Positions 11,396-25,947 are shown, counted from the stretch's first letter. The stretch: DNA of 64,000 nt from Antedon mediterranea (GCF_964355755.1 NC_092678.1:10762922-10826921), one strand, 5' to 3'. Translations and numbers: made by a program. The notes: a model not told the origin generated them from the sequence alone.

Positions 11396-14300
11396 AAAAA
11401 AGTTTTGTCGAAATGCTCAAAATGGTCTAAAACGTTTTTAAAACGATATTAAGCTATTTTGTGCTCTTTGATGTTTTTGTGTAACCAAGTTTTATCGAAA
11501 TGAACAAAATGGTCTAAAACGTCTCCAAATGCGATTTGAAGCTTTTCTAAGCACTTTGCTGTTTTTATGTTAACAAGTTTTTTCGAAAATCACAAAATGG
11601 TCTAAAACGTCTCCAAATGCGATTTGAAGATATTCTGAGCACTTTGGTGTTTTTATGTTAAAAAGTTTTTTCGAAAATCACAAAATGGTCTAAAACGTCT
11701 CCAAATGCGATTTGAAGCTATTCTGTACACTTTGATGTTTTGTGTGAAAAAGTTTTGTCGAAATGCTCAAAATGGTCTAAAACGTTTTTAAAACGATATA
11801 AAGCTATTTTGTGCTCTTTGATGTTTTTGTGTAACCAAGTTATTTCGAAAATCACAAAATGGTCTAAAACGTCTCCAAATGCGATTTGAAGCTTTTCTAA
11901 GCACTTTGCTGTTTTTATGTTAACAAGTTTTTTCGAAAATCACAAAATGGTCTAAAACGTTTTAAAATGCGATTTGAAGGTATTCTGAGCACTTTGGTGT
12001 TTTTGTGTGAAAAGTTTTAACGAAATGCTCAAAATGGTCTAAAACGGTTTCTAATGTGATTTTAACCACTTTGATGTTTTTGTGTAACCAAGTTTTTTCG
12101 AAAATCACAAAATGGTCTAAAACGTCTCCAAATGCGATTTGAAGCTTTTCTAAACACTTTGGTGTTTTTATGTTAACAAGTTTTTTCGAAAATCACAAAA
12201 TGGTCTAAAACGTCTCCAAATGCGATTTGAAGCTATTCTGTACACTTTGATGTTTTGTGTGAAAAAGTTTCTCGAAATGCTCAAAATGGTCTAAAACGTT
12301 TTCCAATACCATATTAAGCTATTTTGTGCAATTTGATGTTTTTGTGTAACCAAGTTTTTTGAAATGCGATTTGAAGATATTCTGAGCACTTTGGTGTTTT
12401 TATGTTAAAAAGTTTTTTCGAAAATCACAAAATGGTCTAAAACGTCTCCAAATGCGATTTGAAGATATTCTGAGCACTTTGGTGTTTTTATGTTAAAAAG
12501 TTTTTTCGAAAATCACAAAATGGTCTAAAACGTCTCCAAATGCGATTTGAAGCTATTCTGTACACTTTGATGTTTTGTGTGAAAAAGTTTTGTCGAAATG
12601 CTCAAAATGGTCTAAAACGTTTTTAAAACGATATTAAGCTATTTTGTGCTCTTTGATGTTTTTGTGTAACCAAGTTTTTTCGAAAATCACGAAATGGTCT
12701 AAAACGTCTTCAAATGCGATTTGAAGCTTTTCTAAGCACTTTGGTGTTTTTATGTTAACAAGTTTTTTCGCAAATCACAAAATGGTCTAAAACGTCTCCA
12801 AATGCGATTTGAAGATATTCTGAGCACATTGGTGTTTTTATGTTAAAAAGTTTTGTCGAAATGCTCAAAATGGTCTAAAACGTTTTTAAAACGATATTAA
12901 GCTATTTTGTCCTCTTTGATGTTTTTATGTAACCAAGTTTCATCGAAATGAACAAAATGGTCTAAAACGTCTCCAAATGCGATTTGAAGCTTTTCCAAGC
13001 ACTTTGCTGTTTTTATGTTAACAAGTTTTTTCGAAAATCACAAAATGGTCTAAAACGTCTCAAAATGCGATTTGAAGGTATTCTGAGCACTTTGGTGTTT
13101 TTGTGTGAAAAGTTTTAACGAAATGCTCAAAATGGTCTAAAACGGTTTCTAATGTGATTTTAAGCACTTTGATGTTTTTGTATAACCAAGTTTCATCGAA
13201 ATTCACAAAATGGTCTAAAACGTCTCCAAATGCGATTTTAAGCTTTTCTAAGCACTTTGGTGTTTTTATGTTAACAAGGTTTTTCGAAAATCACAAAATG
13301 GTCTAAAACGTCTCCAAATGCGATTTGAAGATATTCTGAGCACTTTGGTGTTTTTATTTTAACAAGTTTTTTCGAAAATCACAAAATGGTCTAAAACGTC
13401 TCAAAATACGATATTAAGCTGTTTTGTGCACTTTGATGATTTGTGTGAAAAGTTTTAACGAAATGCTCAAAATGGTCTAAAACGGTTTCTAATGTGATTT
13501 TAAGCACTTTGATGTTTTTATGTAGCCAAGTTTTTTCGAAAATCACAAAATGGTCAAAAACGTCTCCAAATGCGATTTGAAGCTTTTCTAAGCACTTTGG
13601 TTTTTTTATGTTAACAAGTTTTTTCGAAAATCACAAAATGGTCTAAAACGTCTTCAAATGCGATTTGAAGATATTCTGAGCACTTTGGTGTTTTTCTGTT
13701 AAAAAGTATTTTCGAAAATCACAAAATGGTCTAAAACGTCTCCAAATGCGATTTGAAGCTATTCTGTACACTTTGATGTTTTGTGTGAAAAAGTTTTGTC
13801 AAAATGCTCAAAATGGTCTAAAACGTTTTTAAAACGATATTAAGCTATTTTGTGCTCTTTGATGTGTTTGTATAACCAAGTTTTTTCGAAAATCACAAAA
13901 TGGTCTAAAACGTCTCCAAATGCGATTTGAAGCTTTTCCAAGCACTTTGCTGTTTTTATGTTAACAATTTTTTTCGAAAATCATAAAATGGTCTAAAACG
14001 TCTCCAAATGCGATTTGAAGCTATTCTGTACACTTTGATGTTTTGTGTGAAAAGTTTTGTCGAAATGCTCAAAATGGTCTAAAACGTTTTTAAAACGATA
14101 TTAAGCTATTTTGTGCTCTTTGATGTTTTTGTGTAACCAAGTTTCATCGAAATGAACAAAATGGTCTAAAACGTCTCCAAATGCGATTTGAAGCTTTTCT
14201 AAGCACTTTGGTGTTTTTATGTTAACACGTTTTTTCGAAAATCACAAAATGGTCTAAAACGTCTCCAAATGCGATTTGAAGCTTTTCTAAGCACTTTGGT

Positions 14301-14531
14301 GTTTTTATGTTAACAAGTTTTTTCGAAAATCACAAAATGGTCTAAAACGTCTCAAAATGCGATTTGAAGGTATTCTGAGCACTTTGGTGTTTTTGTGTGA
14401 AAAGTTTTAACGAAATGCTCAAAATGGTCTAAAACGGTTTCTAATGTGATTTTAACCACTTTGATGTTTTTGTGTAACCAAGTTCTTTTCGAAAATCACA
14501 AAATGGTCTAAAACGTCTCCAAATGCGATTT

Positions 14532-17500
14532 GAAGCTCTTCTGTACACTTTGATGTTTTGTGTGAAAAAGTTTTGTCGAAATGCTCAAAATGGTCTAAAA
14601 CGTTTTTAAATACGATATTAAGCTGTTTTGTGCACTTTGATGATTTGTGTGAAAAGTTTTAACGAAATGCTCAAAATAGTCTATAACGGTTTCTAATGTG
14701 ATTTTAAGCACTTTGATGTTTTTGTGTAATCAAGTTTTTTAGGAAATCACAAAATGGTCTAAAACGTCTCCAAATGCGATTTGAAGCTTTTCTAAGCACT
14801 TTGGTGTTTTTATGTTAACAAGTTTTTTCGAAAATCACAAAATGGTCTAAAACGTCTCAAAATGCGATTTGAAGGTATTCTGAGCACTTTGGTGTTTTTG
14901 TGTGAAAAGTTTTAACGAAATGCTCAAAATGGTCTAAAACGGTTTCTAATGTGATTTTAACCACTTTGATGTTTTTGTGTAACCAAGTTTTTTCGAAAAT
15001 CACAAAATGGTCTAAAACGTCTCCAAATGCGATTTGAAGCTATTCTGTACACTTTGATGTTTTGTGTGAAAAAAGTTTTGTCGAAATGCTCAAAATGGTC
15101 TAAAACGTTTTTAAAACGATATTAAGCTATTTTATGCTCTTTGATGTTTTTGTGTAACCAAGTTTTTTCGAAAATCACAAAATTGTCTAAAACGTCTCCG
15201 AATGCGATTTGAAGCTCTTCTGTACACTTTGATGTTTTGTGTGAAAAAGTTTTCTCGAAATGCTAAAAATGGTATAAAAACGTTTTCCAATACCATATTA
15301 AGCTATTTTGTGTAATTTGATGTTTTTGTGTAACCAAGTTTTTTCGAAAATCACAAAATTGTCTAAAACGTCTCCGAATGCGATTTGAAGCTCTTCTGTA
15401 CACTTTGATGTTTTGTGTGAAAAAGTTTTCTCGAAATGCTAAAAATGGTTTAAAACGTTTTCCAATACCATATTAAGCTATTTTGTGCAATTTGATGTTT
15501 TTGTGTAACAAAGTTTTTTCGAAAATCACAAAATGGTCTAAAACGTCTCCAAATGCGATTTGAAGATATTCTGAGCACTTTGGTGTTTTTATGTTAAAAA
15601 GTTTTTTGGAAAATCACAAAATGGTCTAAAACGACTCCAAATGCGATTTGAAGCTATCCTGTACACTTTGATGTTTTGTGTGAAAAAGTTTTGTCGAAAT
15701 GCTCAAAATGATCTAAAACGTTTTTAAAACGATATTAAGCTATTTTGTGCTCTTTGATGTTTTTGTGTATCCAAGTTTCATCGAAATGAACAAAATGGTC
15801 TAAAACGTCTCCAAATGCGATTTGAAGGTATTCTGAGCACTTTGGTGTTTTTGTGTGAAAAGTTTTAACGAAATGCTCAAAATGGTCTAAAACGGTTTCT
15901 AATGTGATTTTAACCACTTTGATGTTTTTGTGTAACCAAGTTCTTTTCGAAAATCACAAAATGGTCTAAAACGTCTCCAAATGCGATTTGAAGCTTTTCT
16001 AAGCACTTTGGTGTTTTTATGTTAAAAAGTTTTTTCGAAAATCACAAAATGGTCTAAAACGTCTCCAAATGCGATTTGAAGCTCTTCTGTACACTTTGAT
16101 GTTTTGTGTGAAAAAGTTTTGTCGAAATGCTCAAAATGGTCTAAAACGTTTTTAAATACGATATTAAGCTGTTTTGTGCACTTTGATGATTTGTGTGAAA
16201 AGTTTTAACGAAATGTTCAAAATAGTCTAAAACGGTTTCTAATGTGATTTTAAGCACTTTGATGTTTTTGTGTAACCAAGTTTTTTCGGAAATCACAAAA
16301 TGGTCTAAAACGTCTCAAAATGCGATTTGAAGCTTTTCTAAGCACTTTGGTGTTTTTATGTTAACAAGTTTTTTCGAAAATCACAAAATGGTCTAAAACG
16401 TCTCAAAATGCGATTGAAGGTATTCTGAGCACTTTGGTGTTTTTGTGTGAAAAGTTTTAACGAAATGCTCAAAATGGTCTAAAACGGTTCTAATGTGATT
16501 TTAAGCACTTTGATGTTTTTGTATAACCAAGTTTCATCGAAATGCTCAAAATGATGTAAAACGTTTTTAAAACGATATTAAGCTATTTTGTGCTCTTTGA
16601 TGTTTTTGTGTAACCAAGTTTTTTCGAAAATCACAAAATGGTCTAAAACGTCTCCAAATGCGATTTGAAGCTTTTCTAAGCACTTTGGTGTTTTTATGTT
16701 AACAAGTTTTTTCGAAAATCACAAAATGGTCTAAAACGTCTCAAAATGCGATTTGAAGCTCTTCTGTACACTTTGATGTTTTGTGTGAAAAAGTTTTGTC
16801 GAAATGCTCAAAATGGTCTAAAACGTTTTTAAATAAGATATTAAGCTGTTTTGTGCACTTTGATGATTTGTGTGAAAAGTTTTAACGAAATGCTCAAAAT
16901 AGTCTATAACGGTTTCTAATGTGATTTTAAGCACTTTGATGTTTTTGTGTAATCAAGTTTTTTAGGAAATCACAAAATGGTCTAAAACGTCTCCAAATGC
17001 GATTTGAAGCTTTTCTAAGCACTTTGGTGTTTTTATGTTAACAAGTTTTTTCGAAAATCACAAAATGGTCTAAAACGTCTCAAAATGCGATTTGAAGGTA
17101 TTCTGAGCACTTTGGTGTTTTTGTGTGAAAAGTTTTAACGAAATGCTCAAAATGGTCTAAAACGGTTTCTAATGTGATTTTAACCACTTTGATGTTTTTG
17201 TGTAACCAAGTTTTTTCGAAAATCACAAAATGGTCTAAAACGTCTCCAAATGCGATTTGAAGCTATTCTGTACACTTTGATGTTTTGTGTGAAAAAAGTT
17301 TTGTCGAAATGCTCAAAATGGTCTAAAACGTTTTTAAAACGATATTAAGCTATTTTATGCTCTTTGATGTTTTTGTGTAACCAAGTTTTTTCGAAAATCA
17401 CAAAATTGTCTAAAACGTCTCCGAATGCGATTTGAAGCTCTTCTGTACACTTTGATGTTTTGTGTGAAAAAGTTTTCTCGAAATGCTAAAAATGGTATAA

Positions 17501-18977
17501 AAACGTTTTCCAATACCATATTAAGCTATTTTGTGCAATTTGATGTTTTTGTGTAACCAAGTTTTTTCGAAAATCACAAAATTGTCTAAAACGTCTCCGA
17601 ATGCGATTTGAAGCTCTTCTGTACACTTTGATGTTTTGTGTGAAAAAGTTTTCTCGAAATGCTAAAAATGGTCTAAAACGTTTTCCAATACCATATTAAG
17701 CTATTTTGTGCAATTTGATGTTTTTGTGTAACAAAGTTTTTTCGAAAATCACAAAATGGTCTAAAACGTCTCCAAATGCGATTTGAAGATATTCTGAGCA
17801 CTTTGGTGTTTTTATGTTAAAAAGTTTTTTGGAAAATCACAAAATGGTCTAAAACGACTCCAAATGCGATTTGAAGCTATCCTGTACACTTTGATGTTTT
17901 GTGTGAAAAAGTTTTGTCGAAATGCTCAAAATGATCTAAAACGTTTTTAAAACGATATTAAGCTATTTTGTGCTCTTTGATGTTTTTGTGTATCCAAGTT
18001 TCATCGAAATGAACAAAATGGTCTAAAACGTCTCCAAATGCGATTTGAAGGTATTCTGAGCACTTTGGTGTTTTTGTGTGAAAAGTTTTAACGAAATGCT
18101 CAAAATGGTCTAAAACGGTTTCTAATGTGATTTTAACCACTTTGATGTTTTTGTGTAACCAAGTTCTTTTCGAAAATCACAAAATGGTCTAAAACGTCTC
18201 CAAATGCGATTTGAAGCTTTTCTAAGCACTTTGGTGTTTTTATGTTAAAAAGTTTTTTCGAAAATCACAAAATGGTCTAAAACGTCTCCAAATGCGATTT
18301 GAAGCTCTTCTGTACACTTTGATGTTTTGTGTGAAAAAGTTTTGTCGAAATGCTCAAAATGGTCTAAAACGTTTTTAAATACGATATTAAGCTGTTTTGT
18401 GCACTTTGATGATTTGTGTGAAAAGTTTTAACGAAATGTTCAAAATAGTCTAAAACGGTTTCTAATGTGATTTTAAGCACTTTGATGTTTTTGTGTAACC
18501 AAGTTTTTTCGGAAATCACAAAATGGTCTAAAACGTCTCAAAATGCGATTTGAAGCTTTTCTAAGCACTTTGGTGTTTTTATGTTAACAAGTTTTTTCGA
18601 AAATCACAAAATGGTCTAAAACGTCTCAAAATGCGATTGAAGGTATTCTGAGCACTTTGGTGTTTTTGTGTGAAAAGTTTTAACGAAATGCTCAAAATGG
18701 TCTAAAACGGTTCTAATGTGATTTTAAGCACTTTGATGTTTTTGTATAACCAAGTTTCATCGAAATGCTCAAAATGATGTAAAACGTTTTAAAAACGATA
18801 TTAAGCTATTTTGTGCTCTTTGATGTTTTTGTGTAACCAAGTTTTTTCGAAAATCACAAAATGGTCTAAAACGTCTCCAAATGCGATTTGAAGCTTTTCT
18901 AAGCACTTTGGTGTTTTTATGTTAACAAGTTTTTTCGAAAATCACAAAATGGTCTAAAACGTCTCAAAATGCGATTT
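14532..18977 (+). repeat. 2,223-bp higher-order repeat, two tandem copies
   Basis: Copies 14532-16754 and 16755-18977 are near-identical. Marker variants repeat at exactly 2,223 bp, for example tgtgtatccaagtttcatc at 15768 and 17991. Others are the ggtataaaaacg variant, aaaacgactcc and the gcgattgaagg deletion. A few single-base differences exist (14598 aatacg against 16832 aataag; ggtttaaaacg near 15449 against ggtctaaaacg near 17672). Related copies of the marker lie at 36635, 42550, 47008 and 51974. Confidence 0.88.
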
Positions 18978-21900
18978 GAAGGTATTCTGAGCACTTTGGT
19001 GTTTTTGTGTGAAAAGTTTTAACGAAATGCTCAAAATGGTCTAAAACGGTTTCTAATGTGATTTTAACCACTTTGATGTTTTTGTGTAACCAAGTTTTTT
19101 CGAAAATCACAAAATGGTCTAAAACGTCTCCAAATGCGATTTGAAGCTTTTCTAAGCACTTTGGTGTTTTTATGTTAACAAGTTTTTTCGAAAATCACAA
19201 AATGGTCTAAAACGTCTCAAATAGCGATTTGAAGCTATTCTGTACACTTTGATGTTTTGTGTGAAAAAAGTTTTATCGAAATGAACAAAATGGTCTAAAA
19301 CGTCTCCAAATGCGATTTGAAGCTTTTCCAAGCACTTTGCTGTTTTTATGTTAACAAGTTTTTTCGAAAATCACAAAATGGTCTAAAACATCTCCAAATG
19401 CGATTTGAAGATATTCTGAGCACTTTGGTGTTTTTATGTTAAAAAGTTTTTTCGAAAATCACAAAATGGTCTAAAACGTCTCCAAATGCGATTTGAAGCT
19501 CTTCTGTACACTTTGATGTTTTGTGTGAAAAAGTTTTGTCAAAATGCTCAAAATGGTCTAAAACGTTTTTAAAACGATATTAAGCTATTTTGTGCTCTTT
19601 GATGTTTTTGTATAACCAAGTTTTTTCGAAAATCACAAAATGGTCTAAAACGTCTCCAAATGCGATTTGAAGATATTCTGAGCACTTTGGTGTTTTTATG
19701 TTAAAAAGTTTTTTCGAAAATCACAAAATGGTCTAAAACGTCTCCAAATGCGATTTGAAGATATTCTGAGCACTTTGGTGTTTTTATGTTAAAAAGTTTT
19801 TTCGAAAATCACAAAATGGTCTAAAACGTCTCCAAATGCGATTTGAAGCTATTCTATACACTTTGATGTTTTGTGTTAAAAAGTTTTGTCGAAATGCTCA
19901 AAATGGTTTAAAACGTTTTTAAAACGATATTAAGCTATTTTGTGCTCTTTGATGTTTTTGTGTAACCAAGTTTCATCGAAATGAACAAAATGGTCTAAAA
20001 CGTCTCCAAATGCGATTTGAAGCTTTTCCAAGCACTTTGCTGTTTTTATGTTAACAAGTTTTTTCGAAAATCACAAAATTGTCTAAAACGTCTCAAAATG
20101 CGATTTGAAGGTATTCTGAGCACTTTGGTGTTTTTGTGTGAAAAGTTTTAACGAAAAGCTCAAAATGGTCTAAAACGGTTCTAATGTGATTTTAAGCACT
20201 TTGATGTTTTTGTACAACCAAGTTTCATCGAAATGCTCAAAATGGTCTAAAACGTTTTTAAAACGATATTAAGCTATTTTGTGCTCTTTGATGTTTTTGT
20301 GTAACCAAGTTTTTTCGAAAATCACAAAATGGTCTAAAACGTCTCCAAATGCGATTTGAAGCTTTTCTAAGCACTTTGGTGTTTTTATGTTAACAAGTTT
20401 TTTCGAAAATCACAAAATGGTCTAAAACGTCTCAAAATGCGATTTGAAGGTATTCTGAGCACTTTGGTGTTTTTGTGTGAAAAGTTTTAACGAAATGCTC
20501 AAAATGGTCTAAAACGGTTTCTAATGTGATTTTAACCACTTTGATGTTTTTGTGTAACCAAGTTCTTTTCGAAAATCACAAAATGGTCTAAAACGTCTCC
20601 AAATGCGATTTGAAGCTTTTCTAAGCACTTTGGTGTTTTTATGTTAACAAGTTTTTTCGAAAATCACAAAATGGTCTAAAACGTCTCAAAATGCGATTTG
20701 AAGGTATTCTAAGCACTTTGGTGTTTTTGTGTGAAAAGTTTTAACGAAATGCTCAAAATGGTCTAAAACGGTTTCTAATGTGATTTTAAGCACTTTGAAG
20801 TATTTGTAAAAACAAGTATCATCGAAATGCACAAAATAGTCTAAAACGTCTCCAAATGCGATTTGAAGCTTTTCTAAGCACTTTGGTGTTTTTATGTTAA
20901 CAAGTTTTTTCGAAAATCACAAAATGGTCTAAAACGTCTCCAAATGCGATTTGAAGATATTCTGAGCACTTTGGTGTTTTTATGTTAAAAAGTATTTTCG
21001 AAAATCACAAAATGGTCTAAAACGTCTCCAAATGCGATTTGAGGCTCTTCTGTACACTTTGATGTTTTGTGTGAAAAAGTTTAGTCGAAATGCTCAAAAT
21101 GGTCTAAAACGTTTTTAAAACGATATTAAGCTATTTTGTGCTCTTTGATGTTTTTGTGTAACCAAGTTTCATCGAAAATCACAAAATGGTCTAAAACATC
21201 TCCAAATGCGATTTGAAGATATTCTGAGCACTTTGGTGTTTTTATGTTAACAAGTTTTTTCGAAAATCACAAAATGGTCTAAAACGTCTCCAAATGCGAT
21301 TTGAAGATATTCTGAGCACTTTGGTGTTTTTATGTTAAAAAGTTTTTTCGAAAATCACAAAATGGTCTAAAACGTCTCCAAATGCGATTTGAAGCTATTC
21401 TATACACTTTGATGTTTTGTGTTAAAAAGTTTTGTCGAAATGCTCAAAATGGTTTAAAACGTTTTTAAAACGATATTAAGCTATTTTGTGCTCTTTGATG
21501 TTTTTGTGTAACCAAGTTTCATCGAAATGAACAAAATGGTCTAAAACGTCTCCAAATGCGATTTGAAGCTTTTCCAAGCACTTTGCTGTTTTTATGTTAA
21601 CAAGTTTTTTCGAAAATCACAAAATTGTCTAAAACGTCTCAAAATGCGATTTGAAGGTATTCTGAGCACTTTGGTGTTTTTGTGTGAAAAGTTTTAACGA
21701 AAAGCTCAAAATGGTCTAAAACGGTTCTAATGTGATTTTAAGCACTTTGATGTTTTTGTACAACCAAGTTTCATCGAAATGCTCAAAATGGTCTAAAACG
21801 TTTTTAAAACGATATTAAGCTATTTTGTGCTCTTTGATGTTTTTGTGTAACCAAGTTTTTTCGAAAATCACAAAATGGTCTAAAACGTCTCCAAATGCGA

Positions 21901-23282
21901 TTTGAAGCTTTTCTAAGCACTTTGGTGTTTTTATGTTAACAAGTTTTTTCGAAAATCACAAAATGGTCTAAAACGTCTCAAAATGCGATTTGAAGGTATT
22001 CTGAGCACTTTGGTGTTTTTGTGTGAAAAGTTTTAACGAAATGCTCAAAATGGTCTAAAACGGTTTCTAATGTGATTTTAACCACTTTGATGTTTTTGTG
22101 TAACCAAGTTCTTTTCGAAAATCACAAAATGGTCTAAAACGTCTCCAAATGCGATTTGAAGCTTTTCTAAGCACTTTGGTGTTTTTATGTTAACAATTTT
22201 TTCGAAAATCACAAAATGGTCTAAAACGTCTCAAAATGCGATTTGAAGGTATTCTGAGCACTTTGGTGTTTTTGTGTGAAAAGTTTTAACGAAATGCTCA
22301 AAATGGTCTAAAACGGTTTCTAATGTGATTTTAACAACTTTGATGTTTTTGTGTAACCAAGTTTTTTCGAAAATCACAAAATGGTCTAAAACGTCTCCAA
22401 ATGCGATTTGAAGCTTTTCTAAGCACTTTGGTGTTTTTATGTTAACAAGTTTTTTCGAAAATCACAAAATGGTCTAAAACGTCTCCAAATGCGATTTGAA
22501 GATATTCTGAGCACTTTGGTGTTTTTCTGTTAAAAAGTATTTTCGAAAATCACAAAATGGTCTAAAACGTCTCCAAATGCAATTTGAAGCTATTCTGTAC
22601 ACTTTGATGTTTTGTGTGAAAAAGTTTTGTCAAAATGCTCAAAATGGTCTAAAACGTTTTTAAAACGATATTAAGCTATTTTGTGCTCTTTGATGTTTTT
22701 GTATAACCAAGTTTTTTCGAAAATCACAAAATGGTCTAAAACGTCTCCAAATGCGATTTGAAGCTTTTCTAAACACTTTGGTGTTTTTATGTTAACAAGT
22801 TTTTTCGAAAATCACAAAATGGTCTAAAACGTCTCCAAATCCGATTTGAAGCTATTCTGTACACTTTGATGTTTTGTGTGAAAAAGTTTTGTCGAAATGC
22901 TCAAAATGGTCTAAAACGTTTTTAAAACGATATTAAGCTATTTTGTGCTCTTTGATGTTTTTGTGTAACCAAGTTTCATCGATATGAACAAAATGGTCTA
23001 AAACGTCTCAAAATGCGATTTGAAGGTATTCTGAGCACTTTGGTGTTTTTGGGTGAAAAGTTTTAACGAAATGCTCAAAATGGTCTAAAACGGTTTCTAA
23101 TGTGATTTTAAGCACTTTGAAGTATTTGTAAAAACAAGTTTCATCGAAATGCACAAAATAGTCTAAAACGTCTCCAAATGCGATTTGAAGCTTTTCTAAG
23201 CACTTTGGTGTTTTTATGTTAACAAGTTTTTTCGAAAATCACAAAATGGTCTAAAACGTCTCCAAATGCGATTTGAAGATAT

Positions 23283-25947
23283 TCTGAGCACTTTGGTGTT
23301 TTTATGTTAAAAAGTATTTTCGAAAATCACAAAATGGTCTAAAACGTCTCCAAATGCGATTTGAAGCTCTTCTGTACACTTTGATGTTTTGTGTGAAAAA
23401 GTTTAGTCGAAATGCTCAAAATGGTCTAAAACGTTTTTAAAACGATATTAAGCTATTTTGTGCTCTTTGATGTTTTTGTGTAACCAAGTTTCATCGAAAT
23501 GAACAAAATGGTCTAAAACGTCTCCAAATGCGATTTGAAGCTTTTCTAAGCACTTTGGTGTTTTTATGTTAACAAGTTTTTTCGAAAATCAAAAAATGGT
23601 CTAAAACGTCTCCAAATGCGATTTGAAGATATTCTGAGCACTTTGCTGTTTTTATGTTAACAAGTTTTTTCGAAAATCACAAAATGGTCTAAAACGTCTC
23701 AAAATGCTATTTGAAGGTATTCTGAGCACTTTGGTGTTTTTGTGTGAAAAGTTTTAACGAAATGCTCAAAATGGTCTAAAACGGTTCTAATGTGATTTTA
23801 AACACTTTGATGTTTTGTGTGAAAAAGTTTTGTCAAAATGCTCAAAATGGTCTAAAACGTTTTTAAAACGATATTAAGCTATTTTGTGCTCTTTGATGTT
23901 TTTGTATAACCAAGTTTTTTCGAAAATCACAAAATGGTCTAAAACGTCTCCAAATGCGATTTGAAGATATTCTGAGCACTTTGGTGTTTTTATGTTAAAA
24001 AGTTTTTTCGAAAATCACAAAATGGTCTAAAACGTCTCCAAATGCGATTTGAAGATATTCTGAGCACTTTGGTGTTTTTATGTTAAAAAGTTTTTTCGAA
24101 AATCACAAAATGGTCTAAAACGTCTCCAAATGCGATTTGAAGCTATTCTATACACTTTGATGTTTTGTGTTAAAAAGTTTTGTCGAAATGCTCAAAATGG
24201 TTTAAAACGTTTTTAAAACGATATTAAGCTATTTTGTGCTCTTTGATGTTTTTGTGTAACCAAGTTTCATCGAAATGAACAAAATGGTCTAAAACGTCTC
24301 CAAATGCGATTTGAAGCTTTTCCAAGCACTTTGCTGTTTTTATGTTAACAAGTTTTTTCGAAAATCACAAAATTGTCTAAGACGTCTCAAAATGCGATTT
24401 GAAGGTATTCTGAGCACTTTGGTGTTTTTGTGTGAAAAGTTTTAACGAAAAGCTCAAAATGGTCTAAAACGGTTCTAATGTGATTTTAAGCACTTTGATG
24501 TTTTTGTACAACCAAGTTTCATCGAAATGCTCAAAATGGTCTAAAACGTTTTTAAAACGATATTAAGCTATTTTGTGCTCTTTGATGTTTTTGTGTAACC
24601 AAGTTTTTTCGAAAATCACAAAATGGTCTAAAACGTCTCCAAATGCGATTTGAAGCTTTTCTAAGCACTTTGGTGTTTTTATGTTAACAAGTTTTTTCGA
24701 AAATCACAAAATGGTCTAAAACGTCTCAAAATGCGATTTGAAGGTATTCTGAGCACTTTGGTGTTTTTGTGTGAAAAGTTTTAACGAAATGCTCAAAATG
24801 GTCTAAAACGGTTTCTAATGTGATTTTAACCACTTTGATGTTTTTGTGTAACCAAGTTCTTTTCGAAAATCACAAAATGGTCTAAAACGTCTCCAAATGC
24901 GATTTGAAGCTTTTCTAAGCACTTTGGTGTTTTTATGTTAACAAGTTTTTTCGAAAATCACAAAATGGTCTAAAACGTCTCAAAATGCGATTTGAAGGTA
25001 TTCTGAGCACTTTGGTGTTTTTGTGTGAAAAGTTTTAACGAAATGCTCAAAATGGTCTAAAACGGTTTCTAATATGATTTTAACCACTTTGATGTTTTTG
25101 TGTAACCAAGTTTTTTCGAAAATCACAAAATGGTCTAAAACGTCTCCAAATGCGATTTGAAGCTTTTCTAAGCACTTTGGTGTTTTTATGTTAACAAGTT
25201 TTTTCGAAAATCACAAAATGGTCTAAAACGTCTCCAAATGCGATTTGAAGCTATTCTGTACACTTTGATGTTTTGTGTGAAAAGTTTTAACGAAATGCTC
25301 AAAATTGTCTAAAACGGTTTCTAATGTGATTTTAAGCACTTTGATGTTTTTGTAAAACCAAGTTTCATCGAAATGCACAAAATGGTCTAAAACGTCTCCA
25401 AATGCGATTTGAAGCTTTTCCAAGCACTTTGGTGTTTTTATGTTAACAAGGTTTTTCGAAAATCACAAAATGGTCTAAAACGTCTCCAAATGCGATTTGA
25501 AGCTTTTCCAAGCACTTTGCTGTTTTTATGTTAACAAGTTTTTTCGAAAATCACAAAATGGTCTAAAACGTCTCAAAATACGATATTAAGCTGTTTTGTG
25601 CACTTTGATGATTTGTGTGAAAAGTTTTAACGAAATGCTCAAAATGGTCTAAAACGGTTTCTAATGTGATTTTAAGCACTTTGATGTATTTATGTAGCCA
25701 AGTTTTTTCGAAAATCACAAAATGGTCAAAAACGTCTCCAAATGCGATTTGAAGCTTTTCTAAGCACTTTGGTTTTTTTATGTTAACAAGTTTTTTCGAA
25801 AATCACAAAATGGTCTAAAACGTCTTCAAATGCGATTTGAAGATATTCTGAGCACTTTGGTGTTTTTCTGTTAAAAAGTATTTTCGAAAATCACAAAATG
25901 GCCTAAAACGTCTCCAAATGCGATTTGAAGCTATTCTGTACACTTTG
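23283..25947 (+). repeat. Paralogous block matching 1-2831, ending at the insertion
   Basis: This block repeats the monomer order of the window start at an offset of 23,282 bp, falling to 23,116 bp after a net loss of 166 bp (about two monomers) in the trimer run. The last 700 bp before the insertion align with 2107-2831, including the gtagccaag, tcaaaaacg, ggtttttttatg and ggcctaaaacg variants. The homology resumes at 31178 on the far side of the insertion. Confidence 0.85.
25944..25947. other. Left target-site duplication (TTTG)
   Basis: The four bases TTTG lie immediately outside the left terminal inverted repeat and recur at 31178-31181 outside the right one. Removing the insertion plus one copy restores the normal satellite word cactttgatgttttg. 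Confidence 0.85.

Larger units (their letters stand above)
1..25947 (+). repeat. Satellite array, left block (80-88-bp monomers, about 300 copies)
   Basis: Uninterrupted head-to-tail satellite. Five main monomer classes can be read from their 5' halves. Class a (88 bp) begins gatattctgagcac or gcttttctaagcac and contains ttttttcgaaaatcac. Class b (86 bp) begins gctattctgtacac and ends with acgatattaa. Class c (88 bp) begins gctattttgtgctc. Class d (86 bp) begins ggtattctgagcac and ends ctaatgtgatttta. Class e (about 80 bp) is a shortened unit beginning agcacttt or accacttt. All share the core CAAAATGGTCTAAAACG with rare point changes. The array has no unique spacers and no gene. Monomer copies differ by only a few bases, which indicates recent homogenisation. 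The strand given is an arbitrary reading direction. Confidence 0.98.

Noticed and set aside
1-25947. CRISPR array
   Set aside because: The repeats are 80-88 bp and directly adjacent, with no unique spacers; they form a eukaryotic satellite, and no cas-like gene is present.
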